Of a stretch of 64,000 nt of DNA, positions 26,091 to 37,511 are shown in pieces; the first letter of the stretch is position 1, and every line of letters starts with the position of its first letter. The translations under genes were made by a program, and so were the position numbers. The notes beneath the pieces are model-generated. The model was not told the DNA's origin and ran no database searches. It worked only from the letters and a program-made list of their open reading frames with translations. The stretch is taken from assembly GCA_019321725.1 (NCBI GenBank), contig CM033110.1, forward strand, positions 24,235,210 to 24,299,209, written 5' to 3'. This DNA is from Paulownia fortunei. Taxonomy: Eukaryota > Streptophyta > Magnoliopsida > Lamiales > Paulowniaceae.

Positions 26091-29000
26091 CTAACGAGCT
26101 GTGGAATTAGGAGGATCGATTCCCATAGCCTCAAAGTAGGCTTTCTCAGCCGCAGCCAGGCGATCCTGAAACATAGTCCATTCATTTCTACACCTGTCCC
26201 GTACCTAAGGCAGAAAAACAAGAAACAAAGTTTAGAACTTATCATATAATTGAGGGAGAGTTTTTAGAGCTCGAGTCACATGATGACTGCACCAAAAAGA
26301 AGTACAGGACACATAATTGAATAAAACTGAGAGGTAAGAGTGACTCTGAAGCATGGTTATAGAAATGTATATTGGCAGATAGAAAGGCTTCAGTTAAATT
26401 GTGTCGTACCCCTTCCCATGGTGCCTTGCCTTTCTCTGCCTTACCCTGTAGAAAGAAATTAACAGTTAGGAACTCCAGAAGAAACAACTGATTACCTTCA
26501 GATGAGATATCACACATACCTGATTCCCAAGTGAAGGAACAGTTTGGTGCACTATCCATTGAGAATCGACAACTCCTATTTTCTCGTGTGCAGGCTGGTT
26601 TTAAGATAAGATGCAGTTAGCACAAAGAGAATATTTATGAGCAAGGAAATGACTTTCATTCTATAGAAGTGATAACTGACCTCCACACATTTCCTCAGAG
26701 CAAAATCAAGACCCCATCCATGGACCAAGTCATTCTGTAGCATAGCCAGTAATATTTCAGATTTCACTGTCACCATTGCAGGGCTGTGTTTCAAATTAAT
26801 AGGTACTGTAATGGTCTTTTTCTGAGGTGTTTCTCAGTCATTTTCTGTTGTTTTTCTCCTTACTTCTCATCCATCCCATCCCCCTTTGGCCAGGAAGAAC
26901 TTACCTCACACAAACGAATAGAAAATTAAAGAAATATCTGGATACCTGAATCATATGCCAGACACAGCGCCATGCATCTCGAGAAAACACTGGGGCCATG
27001 ATCTCGACAAATCTGAATATACAACACCTTTGATGGGCTAAACTATTCATACTAAGTAAGATGATTGAGTAAAGAAATGCAGATATTTAATGATAATGGT
27101 TCACTCATCTACGTACGCTGCACATGGTGGCAAATGAGGATCTGTGCACCATCCCAGTCTTTCTTCTGTGTCCCTGTTAGTAAAAAATAATGAAATTTAA
27201 GTTGAGAATACCAACTCATTAGGACAAGAACCAATGCACATTAAGACACGAGTTTTGTTGTTCGTACTTGTGAACTTCAGTGTCCTCTCGCCTTTTCGTC
27301 ATCTGCCATGTCATTCCACTATCTGGGGATAAACCAGGCTGTGAAATATCTAACCCATGCTTCTTCACCAGTTTTATATATCTGTCATGGAGGAAAATAG
27401 TTTTCAGCAAACAGTTCCACCTGAACAGCTTCATAAATCACAGCAGGACATAAGCTGTTTCTACTTACTCCTCTGGGTCAAAATTATCAACCCCTAGGTC
27501 TTCATCCCAGATAAATATATAATCGTAGGGTGCCACAATGTCTGGGTGCAAAAAACGCTTTGCATACCACCTAGTAAGATGAGCACAATATAATTCATGT
27601 TTTCCATCATAAGCCATTACAACCAGGATGGTATATGAGCACATAAGAAATTTCTTTACAATTACCATTTAGTCTGCTTCCGCACACTCACATGGATAGC
27701 CCGTTTTGACCACTCAAATTCATCCCATTCACTTGTCCGACCATCATAGTGAAACAGCAAAATTGTGAAGTTTTCTGTCAACTGTACAACATTGTCAAGC
27801 AACTAAAATATATACTCACAGAAAAGCACATATAAGTGCCCACTTAGAAGGGAGGAAACAGGGCAATTTTAATTACCTTCTTTACTGCGGCATCAATGTT
27901 GTTTTTCTGATCATAGCCAACAGTAAAGGTGATCAGATATCTTGGTTTAATAATTAAGTCCTGCGATGGCCAATCTATTTGGTCAGAAGTGGTGGGGAAT
28001 GATACACATTCAATTGGAAATGAGTAAGCTGACACAAGTGTTTGCCATCCATCCAGGCTGCTTTACTGTCAACCTCAATGCCCTCATATCACGCTAATTA
28101 AAGAGCAAAATCAAATGAACTCTGAAAGCATTCAAGTTAAAACCCCTTCAAAAGGGGAGTGCATGTGCTGAAATTTTTTCTCAGTAACAAGTTACAAGAA
28201 TGAAGACCTCTAAAGCCTTGTACCTGCCATTTGTGTTGGGCAGGAAAAATCTGAATGCTTCATGTTTTCCCCGTCCATGTATTATCAAGCAACTGAAAGT
28301 TAAAACACGACTATCATATGAAATTTTGGCAAAGCATACATACCTCACCAGGAAGACCCCACAATCTGCGAGTGTATAAATCAGATTCAGCTACAATAAC
28401 ACCAGGTGGTAGTCTCTCAGTACCTCGAGGATTAGTTGGGACCCAGATCTGCGTAAAATATGAATCCTTTAAGACTCAAAACGTTTAAATCAGAATCACT
28501 TGAAATAGTTCATACAAAACGCAGTTTAATCCAAAAATTGAAGTATTTGCTAGAATTCTCCTTCTCATAGAATCTAAAGGACATAAACTCCAAGCCAAAT
28601 GAAATCCTGTCCTCAACTCTGCAGCCTGAAGGATGAAATGTTTCTGAGAAATTTCAGGAGAATTCCTGATTACCACCAAAAACAACGAAACAATATTTAC
28701 ACACTCACTTTTTCTACTTTGAGCAAATTAAACACCGTCACTTAGTCTCATAAACCTACAAGCAATCATAACTGAGCTAAAACAAGGGGTGAAGGCATGT
28801 GAACATGGAGATCAAGGTTGGGAACAAAGCTAATGCTGGTGTAGGTAATGGGAGACTGTTGGCACACATCTAAATTTCTTCAACTCACACCCAAAAAAAA
28901 ATTGCTCACCTTAGTATTATTAAACTTGCGTGAGATGCCTCTCCGACCTTTGAGAGAAGACCATACATTTAACAGCGCTTGAGTCGAGAGACCGGAGTAC

Positions 29001-29271
29001 TTGTCCTCGATATAAGTAAGATCAATAGAAGGAAATATGTTTGATGATAAATTAACCTGGAAAGAATCAAATAATGCAATAAAATGATCTTGTTAAGTCT
29101 TTCATAAAATTACAATATTATACTAACAAATCAAGTCCAAAGCTAACTAGTAAGAAATTGAAAAGAGTAGGAGTCACGTAGTCCTGCCTTTGTCAATGAA
29201 AGTGTAGGAAAAGATACACCTAAAAAGAAGCCAAATATAATCCCCACAAAAGTCGTTATAATTAGCCTCAT
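26091..29271 (-). CDS. DUF707 family membrane-anchored protein (glycosyltransferase-like fold)
   Basis: Thirteen coding exons, 5' to 3' on the minus strand: 29271-29188, 29056-28910, 28448-28344, 27960-27877, 27781-27666, 27570-27469, 27381-27268, 27173-27117, 27012-26946, 26734-26681, 26594-26520, 26445-26410 and 26204-26091, giving 384 aa. The N-terminus MRLIITTFVGIIFGFF is a signal anchor, followed by a short lumenal stem. Family marks are YLITFTVGYDQ, LLFHYDGR, the acidic IWDEDLGVDNFD and NDLVHGWGLDFALRKCVE. DUF707 proteins (sometimes labelled lysine-ketoglutarate reductase trans-splicing related) have no proven reaction; the acidic motif and anchor suggest a Golgi transferase, which is inference. 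The start at 29271 is chosen because a leader exon spliced to 29302 places a stop before it in frame. The first coding intron has a GC donor. Confidence 0.9.
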
Positions 29272-29895
29272 TGTTTCATTTGTTCTTCTTGTATGCCAGC
29301 TGCTGCGAAAACAAGGAACTAAATCATCATTGATGTACCATCGCCAATAATTCAATAATATAATTAATTCAGCTTAAACGAACAATTCTTGAGCTGTAGA
29401 ATTACTTTGAAATCGTGGACCTCCGCATAGGCGTACCCATTTTACTCACAACCTTTGCAGCAGATGAGCAGGCAATGTCCACTCTATATATCAGTATCTG
29501 TCAAGTTTCCATTTCTTCAAGAATCAAAACGCACATTTTCAGTAATTTCATTAACCTTATAGCCCAGAAACTGATAAGAAATATATTTGAAAAAAAAAAT
29601 CCAAAAATCAATCATCATCCCAGACCCATTGCCGTACAACTGTAAAAATTCATAACAGCCGAGTCTCAAATTTGAATCCCATACTAAAAATCACAGAAAA
29701 GAGAGAAAGAAGAAATAGATGTATGACCAGTTCAAAATGTAGAACATAAATCACTGACAAAGTCTCCACTACTAATCTATGCTCATGAAAAACATGGGAG
29801 TTAAAATCACACAAAAGATCAATCATTAAACAACATAGCTGAAGATTAAGATTCAATAAGCTGTAGACTGAAAATGTGGGGGTTTGACTCTTTAC

Positions 29896-30100
29896 CTTTT
29901 TCAAGAATCTTGAATCGCCTTTAAAATCTGATAGGTCCGAGTCCGAGGTTTCAAAAATAAGTGGATTCGGAGCAAATGATGCTGAAATGAGGGACAAAAA
30001 GGTAGCACTCTAAACAAAGAAATGTAGAACAAAATGATTAAATCAATGATGGCGTTTCCAAAGAGATGTCTTGATTGAGATTGCAATGGTGGAAACAGGC
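29896..30100 (-). other. Probable 5' UTR exon of the DUF707 gene
   Basis: The minus strand has a donor GAAAAAG/GTAAAG at 29896-29895 and a matching acceptor TTTTCGCAG before 29302. Joined, the frame leading into the 29271 ATG contains a stop, so this exon would be noncoding leader. It holds one short upstream frame of 61 codons starting at 30086. The left edge is a guess. Confidence 0.35.
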
Positions 30101-31990
30101 AAAACTACTGCAATTATGAGTTTTGATTAATAAAAGTCCTGTACAAAACAATTTGTAATTCCGCGGAAGATTGGAACTGGTGGGGTCCATTATCTAATAC
30201 TATCCTCATTGTTTTTTGATTTCTCAAAAAATACCTAAGGAATAGTAGTAATATTTTTTTTCTTTTGAAGTTCCTAAGAAAATATTGAAATTTAAACATG
30301 TAACAAAGTTCAAATCTTAAACTTGTTGGTATAAAAATTATTTGTGCATATAGTTGAGATATCATGCATATATATAAATCTTGAAATTATTCATGTAAAT
30401 ATTATTGCACGTATACATAAATAAGTTTCGATAAATTTTCTTATGGAATGACATATATTTTTAAATTTGTATTTCAACACTTAAAAATGTAAGCTTATAC
30501 AAAATATTCCAAATTTTATTCCAGATAATGTAGCTGAAATTCGAAATTCAGATTGGAGTAAACAATATAAAAAACATGCTTATATGTTATTTAATTTTCT
30601 CTTTCAAAGTTTATACTATAAGAGATTATTTAATCTAAGCAGTGATACGAGACGAGAATTTAGTAAATAATAATATATCTCATAATTATATATGTAAGAG
30701 CATTTCCTTTTCTATCTTCCTTTAAGAATCACTTTTAGGTTTGTCTTATTGAAACCCAATATCCAAATGGAGCCTCTAAATTCTTTGTTTGGTTGCACAT
30801 TGGATGGAGCTTTTGTCTTGGCTTAAGCTTTTGACCTACCTTTTATTTTGAACTTTGAATTTTTGCTGGCCATGATTCTCTCTCCTCTTTATTTCTCATT
30901 AATTACCTCAACCTGATAACGACTTTTGGGCTGTGTTTTATCCTGGCAGGCTGGCATGATAATGGCCTAGCCTAGGTTAGATTTAGTCTAATCCCAACCC
31001 AAGTGCAAATAGCCCCGCCTAATTGGGTTCTAAAAGTCTGGGCCTTTGAAATTGGGTTATTAACTAATTGGATTAGACATAGGTCCAATAATAGGTTAGT
31101 ATAGTATATATTTATGACCTAGTTATATCCAGCCCTTGTTTTACCTGTTAGGCCTAGCTATATCTGGGCCTAATTAGGCCTGACATTGGATGAGCTTGAC
31201 TTGAACTTCTTAAATGCCCATGTTTGTTTAGCTCAAAGCCACTCCCACTTTGAGGGGATTCTGGTCGACGAGTTTTAAATTGATTCCTGACCTTTTTTTT
31301 ATTTATTTATTTTGTATTCATTTGAGGCTAAAAGACCTATATTTTTCGTATAAAATGACCCAGCTCTTAATTAAAAAATTCCAACTCAAAAATATAATAA
31401 CTAAGATCATTAATTTCCAATATGTCCGCATATTTATTCTTTAAGATTATATACAATTGTTTACTTTTAAATTTCTCTAATGTGCTCTTATAATATTTAA
31501 CGAGACTATTGGAAAGAGGGGTTACATAATTATTAAATTAATTTTATTTTGAGCACACTAAATAATTTTAGATTAAATTTTTCTGTGATGGAGATTGTAG
31601 AAATACACATTTCTATTCAAGATTTTTAGTATCAAGAGGTCCAAAATTATAATACAGATTGTATTAACAACACTAATCGGGTTCCGGGTCAACGGCACAC
31701 GACCCGCCAGACTTGGACACAAGCCACGTGGCGTCCATCATATACTTCCATGTTTGACCCAACCCCCAAATTTAATTCCAAAAACTATCACCCAAAAAAA
31801 TCTCTGTGTCTTTCTCTCTTTAAACCGTACTTTCCTTCTTTAAAAATATCATTTCAATTTCTCTGAAAACAACTCGCGAAGAATTCTCATTTCTCAATTC
31901 TCAAGCCAATGAATATCCAAAACTGAATTCAGTAACTTTCTTGAATCTTCCGAAACTACTGACGTAAGCACGATCTCCGAGGAGGGCAAA
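30101..31990. other. Intergenic region upstream of both DUF707 and SGF29
   Basis: This divergent spacer is AT-rich with a patch at about 30950-31200 of repeated CCTAG/GGCCTA and TAGTCTAATC-like words. The last 200 bp before SGF29 are CT-rich, as in plant leaders. No gene was recognised. Confidence 0.5.
31723..31732. promoter_or_regulatory. G-box (GCCACGTGGC) upstream of SGF29
   Basis: A perfect palindromic G-box with the CACGTG core lies about 260 bp before the SGF29 ATG. Such sites bind bZIP and bHLH factors. Position and perfect symmetry support it; activity is untested. Confidence 0.45.
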
Positions 31991-34900
31991 ATGATGTCGT
32001 CGCCGGATATTGCCGGAATCTTGGACAATTCGAAGGAGCTCGATCGTTTGAGGAAAGAGCTGGAAGAGGTGCTCCTCGAGATCAACAAGATGCACAAGAA
32101 GCTACAATCTAGTGAGTCTCGGTCTACCATATTTAAGTTTTATTTTTACATTATTAATAATGTATTACTGAGTCATCTTGATCAGAATTATGGATTATCT
32201 TTTTCGGGATTGTTCTGAATTAGAAAGAATGCATCTTCTTTTTCATGTCTCCATTATGCTTGGAGTTTCTATGGATGAGAAACGGTGCATGGGCATTCAT
32301 GGGTGTGCATATTGTTTGTTATCTCGTTTCCTGCCATATCATATGGGATTGAAAGTTGTTATTTTGACTTGACATTTGTTGAATTTATCTGTTGGATGAA
32401 GTTCAATGTATTTATATGTAGGGTTGCAAGGAAGCTCAATACCACAGTGTTCAAGCTATTTTTTTGAATTCTATCGAACTTCAATCAATTGTGTTTGGAC
32501 TTTATTTGATTGATTGTGAACAAGCCAATCTGGAAAAAGAGCTTTGACGAGCGGAACAGAGCTCAAATTGTTTGATGTTTTACTTTATTTTAATAGTTTT
32601 TAGATTATTGGATTGAGCTCGAGTTGAACTAAGACGAGCTTCGTTTAGTAAAGTAATGAGTCGAGCTCAATCAAGCTTTTCAACTATCAATTTGTAGTAG
32701 CTTGGGTCATTTGTTAACCTTATTTATATCCTTATCCACTAAGTTGTGCAGGGGAAATCTCGAATTGATTATTGATTGGCTTTATGTAATTAGTAGTCTG
32801 ACCTTTCTAAGATAAATATATTGGCGGATTTGAAATTGTCTTTTTATACATGTGGAATATTGGATGTTTTAAGGAACTAGAGAATTATGACATTAAAGCT
32901 TATTTAGAGTTTTGTTCATGGGGAAATAATTATACTATAAATATAAGTGGAAACTTATTATACATCTGTTGCATGAAATTTTACTGCAGCACCATAATGA
33001 TGTTTTAGATGGAGAAAATTCCGTGATCCCATGCCTACGGTGCATTACCAACAATGATCAGAATTGGTTCATGTAATAATTACCTCCTGTGTGTTTGTGG
33101 TGTATTTCGTGTCTTATTTTTAGTTCGAAATGACTATGGGGGTTTGCATGTGTATAGCTGTGTAGCTTACCTTATGGACGAATGCAGAGGATTAGTAAGA
33201 CTAATTTTTACCATACAATCTCTTATGAAGACAATGATTACCTATTTACGTACACTGGTTTCAGTGATTACATATTTATGGCATAAGACTCTTGATTCTT
33301 ACACCTTGTTTAATAGATCAGCCAACAACTCTAAGTTCTTTGATGTTTTGCACTTTTTGTTTGTGCATGCAGCTCCAGAGGTGGTTGAAAAGCCTGGTGA
33401 TAATTCATTATCAAGGCTTAAGATGTTATATACTCAAGCCAAAGAGCTGTCGGAAAGTGAAGTGACGTATGTTTGAATTGTACCCAATTTAAGATGTTTC
33501 GGATTTTTTGAATTTTTAGTTTCAGTTTGCAAAATCTCCTACCAGCTTAATGTCTTTAAGTCAGAGACTTTGCTGAAGTTAGTGTCTTGATCTTGTATTA
33601 ATATCTCTCAGCTAAGCTTAACCTCTGCTTCCCCTAGCACACATACAGACACCACACTCCACGTTTATCATTGACATTCTTTCTAATTTGTGCACCACGG
33701 TCTCCTCATTTATAAAAATATTAAACCATGCATACATATTTGTTCTCAGCTACTTTGTTTCCTTGTTTTTGCAGTATTTCCAGTCAATTGTTAGGACAAC
33801 TGGATGCATTAATGCCTTCTGGAACTCCAGGGCAACATCGAAGAAGGATAGGTTTGCACCTGCCACAAGCAAATGTTTAACAGAAGTACTGGTTCTGTGT
33901 ATGTGGTGTTGAAAATATTTCATGACTTCCAAAGCTGTAAACTAATCTTAGTTGGAAGTTCATTCTCTTGGTCAGGCTACGCGCTAGGCATATTTAATTT
34001 ATTTATCCCTGAAGCATCTCCACTGATTTTGCTAAACTTACCTTTTCCAATTGCTTGAACATGCATAAAGTAGAATGTGGAAAAAAAAAGGTTGAATGCT
34101 TTCCAAAATAGTGAAGGCTATTAAAGGAAGTAGTATGTGATGCAGATGCTTTTCAATTATAGCACGAGGCACAATATAATTTTGTATTAGGTTTACATTG
34201 GTGTGATGATAAGAAAATGAAATTGAGCTTGAATTAGATGATATCTAAATTGGGGACTCACATTTCATTTTTGGAACCTTTTGTCCATGTATCTCATCCT
34301 CTACTCGTCAATATAACTTTAAAACTTCATCAACGACAGAAGGCAGTGAGCAGAAGAAGAAGAGGGTGAAGGCTGATTCAGAAGTCCCAAGACTGTCTCC
34401 GTCCATGCGAAGTCACCTAGAGTCTCTAGCGAGTTTGAAGGGTGAACAAGTATGTGATCAGCTTTCACACTCTTCATCCACTCACTAATTCTCCTGTCAA
34501 TTTTCCTTTTCTTTGTTTGGACAGTGAATATTCTCTCCCTCTCTAGTTACATAACATATTAATGCGATAATTATATGTGCTGGAGATTCAAATCTTTCTG
34601 ATTATAAACTTCCACATAATTTAGGTGGCAGCGCGGATCACTCAAGAGGAAGCTGGAAAGGATGAATGGTTTGTGGTTAAAGTAATCCATTTTGACAAGG
34701 AAACAAGACAGTAAGTGTTGTTCCCAATTGTGAACAACTTCACTGGCAAGCTCTTTTGCATCCTCACAGGAAACATTGAGAAAAAAACATTAGGCATTGA
34801 TATAAGATGGGAAATAAACAGAAGATCAAGATCAAACTCCATTTCATTTTTTTAAGTGACTACATTGTTTTATCCATTCAGTTTAAGTCTCATAATTGTT

Positions 34901-36731
34901 TCTCTATGTAGATTTGAAGTCCTGGACGAGGAACCAGGTGATGATGAAGAGAGCACTGGGCAGAGGTTGGCACTTTCTCTTATCCTTTTTGCTGGATTTG
35001 CTTATTTACTTATTTTAGTTCTATTACCCAGCATTAAGGTCGACTTACAGCATAACTTCATCTAGTTTTTTCCCGACAAGATTTGTTTCTGTTTTGTTAT
35101 TGTATTATGTTTTCTTTTAATTTCTCTTAATAGTAGAGAGGACTTAAAAATTGCTGGGTCTACCCAAAGAAGGCAACACATTGATTTTGACTGAAAATGA
35201 CATTCTTAACGCTTTACATCCTATTTTGAAATATATAAGCTGCACCTGCTGATAGTTAAAGATGAGTTAATAGTGAAAAACTAACCATTTAATATATTTC
35301 TTAACTAGTATCAAAGTCATTGTTAAAGAATATGCTGTATGATACAAGTGATTGTCTACCATAGTTCATAAACAAAAAGGTATTGGGATATTTGAAATTA
35401 AGAAGAGTTAATGTTTCTATGGGTGATGATTTGATAACTATTATTATGTTCTACAAACCAATGTTTCCGAACTGGTCCGGGCCGCCCACCCCGAACCAAT
35501 GGTCGGTCCGGTCCGGTTAGTATTAAATAACCGTTTTTTACGAACTGGTCAAACCAATTTATTTATTTACTTATTTATTTTTTAAGGAAGCTTAAAGCCT
35601 TAAATTTGGTATTTTGTTATATGTATATGATTATTTGAATTTTAAGTTTTGTTAGAAATTTTTTTATTTGGTTATTTATTTATTTTTTAAACAATTAGTA
35701 TATTACATTCCCATTTTACATAATATAATAAAAAATATAATTAATTTTCATTACATCAGTTGGACAGGCTATTCTACCGGTCGGACCGGTTGAATGTCAC
35801 CGACCGGTTATCAAAACACTGCTACAAACTATTAATGTATATTGTCTTGTCATTATTTTTACGTATGCATATACCTGCATTTGTGTCCATCAACATGCAT
35901 TAATTGTTGCAGTTTAATATACTGTTGTGTCTTTATCTAGAAATTTATATTCATCCTTTTGAGTCAAAAGCATGATGGTTTAATACTGAAATGAAGTGAT
36001 CGAATTCTGTTATTTAGTTTTCACATGTTTGATGTTTAACTTTGGGGCTGCTAACATATTCTATTTCATTATCCACTCTTAACTCAGTGGTTAAGGGAGA
36101 GATTTTAGATCTACCTTTTATATTTTTAGAGTGCATGACTATTAACATTTACTCTTAATCACTCCACATATTTCCTCTCTATTGCTGCTTTCAGAAAATA
36201 CAAGCTGCCTATGTCACATATTATACCTTTTCCTAAGCGGAGTGATCTCTCTAGTGTTCCCGACTTTCCTCCTGGAAAACATGTTTTGGCTGTTTATCCA
36301 GAAACCACTGCACTATATAAAGCAACCGTTGTCCAGGCTCGTAAGGTATTTGTTGCTCATTATTGGTTGTGTGTACAAATAAAATAAAGCGAAACTAACT
36401 ATTGTTTATTTTACATATAACCTGATGCTCGTGAATTTCAATGGTGTAGAGGAAGATTGATGAGTAAGTAGCTTCACTTCTCTTATCTTTCTTGACGTTA
36501 CTTTTTCAGATGACATGAAAAACAATGCCCATAAGTTCTAGTTAGTTAAAGTTGCATTTCAAGATTTTCAAGTTATTATTTATTATTCTTTTCTGAACCA
36601 CCCAAAAATGATTTTTTGGCTTTGACAGTTATGTTTTGGAATTTGATGATGATGAAGAGGATGGATCTTTGCCTCAACGATTGGTACCATTCCACAGGGT
36701 TGTTCCTCTTCCGGAAGGATATCGTCCATGA
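31991..36731 (+). CDS. SGF29: SAGA-associated factor 29 (SGF29), tandem Tudor protein
   Basis: Nine exons: 31991-32111, 33373-33466, 33775-33851, 34340-34449, 34625-34710, 34912-34965, 36195-36345, 36450-36463 and 36629-36731, all GT-AG and in phase, giving 269 aa. SGF29 is a subunit of the SAGA histone acetyltransferase complex; its paired C-terminal Tudor domains read H3K4me3. Seen here: an N-terminal coiled coil (ELDRLRKELEEVLLEINKMH), a short basic linker with KKKRVKA, first Tudor residues AARITQEEAGKDEWFVVKVI and QFEVLDEEPGDDEE, and second Tudor residues FPPGKHVLAVYPETTALYKA and DDYVLEFDDDEEDG ending in VVPLPEGYRP. Two adjacent ATGs begin the protein (MMSS). Exon 8 is only 14 nt. A hAT-type MITE lies in the 1.2-kb intron 6. 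Identification is strong. Confidence 0.94.
35460..35821. mobile_element. hAT-type MITE in SGF29 intron 6
   Basis: A 362-bp element flanked by the exact 8-bp direct repeat CTACAAAC (35452-35459 and 35822-35829). Its ends are imperfect inverted repeats: CAATGTTTCCGAACTGGTC at the left, and CAGTGTTTTGATAACCGGTC when the right end is read on the other strand. An 8-bp target duplication and CARTGTTT ends are typical of hAT-superfamily MITEs. Subterminal CCGGTCGG/CCGGACC words are repeated, and the middle is AT-rich. No transposase is encoded. Confidence 0.88.
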
Positions 36732-37511
36732 TTATATTCTAATTATAGTTGTAAAGAGTTTCAAGGGGGTGGATTCTTATGCCTAATGATTTTAGAAGTA
36801 TAATGGTTTTTCTTTCATGCACGGCCATGGGCGATACTTTCATAGCTAGGATTGGAATGAATGATATGAAACTTGAATGTGTATAGAAACTCCTAATTTT
36901 GAGATACTATATTGTTTGGTCCTGAATAATTTCAGCAATAGGTGCTCTATTTAAGATGGAACATTTATGTGGAATAGGCCACAAACAATTAAGTGAAGCT
37001 GTGCTTGACTTCTCAAGTGACTGAGAGTGGTAATCAATAGTAGAAAGGCTTGAAACACAGCAGTCTATCCAATGCCATTGGATGAAGGGAGATGGATGGT
37101 AAAAACCACACTTTCCATGTAATATAAGGGTCACTAGTGGATTGGGTGCATCACAGGTCAATCCACTGTAGAATTGAGAAATTTCACTTCTTGGCAAAGC
37201 CATAATTCAAAACCAAAGAAAACTGTACTGCAGCAGTAGAAAAAAGAGAGTACTTGATGGCTGATATGTTAGATTGTACTTAGCTGAGATGCTGAGATAA
37301 TAATAGTCAATGTCTTTTGTGGGTCATGTCACCATGTGTTGTGAAATAGGGTTTATAAAATTGAATCTGCATTATGCAATGTTTGTGATTAAATGTAGCT
37401 TAAGAGACGAACATCAAGCAAGTTAACCCACAATTAAATTAGCTGCTGTTATACCTCTATGTTCCATAAGATGGTAAAACAATGTAATCAATTCAAGGAT
37501 TCACATTTGAT
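36732..37511. other. Convergent spacer, SGF29 and GDSL copy 1
   Basis: This holds the SGF29 3' UTR and the downstream flank of the first GDSL gene. The part just below 37511 resembles the 3' flank of GDSL copy 2 near 40640-40743, so the duplication unit extends past the stop codon. No gene seen. Confidence 0.5.

Noticed and set aside
29272..29355. Longer N-terminus for the DUF707 protein
   Set aside because: The open frame begins with TTG, not ATG, and an acceptor at 29303-29304 interrupts it; a stop occurs upstream in the spliced leader.
35460..35821. The CCGG-rich ends as a CpG island or internal promoter
   Set aside because: The 8-bp target duplication and inverted ends explain the sequence as a MITE.
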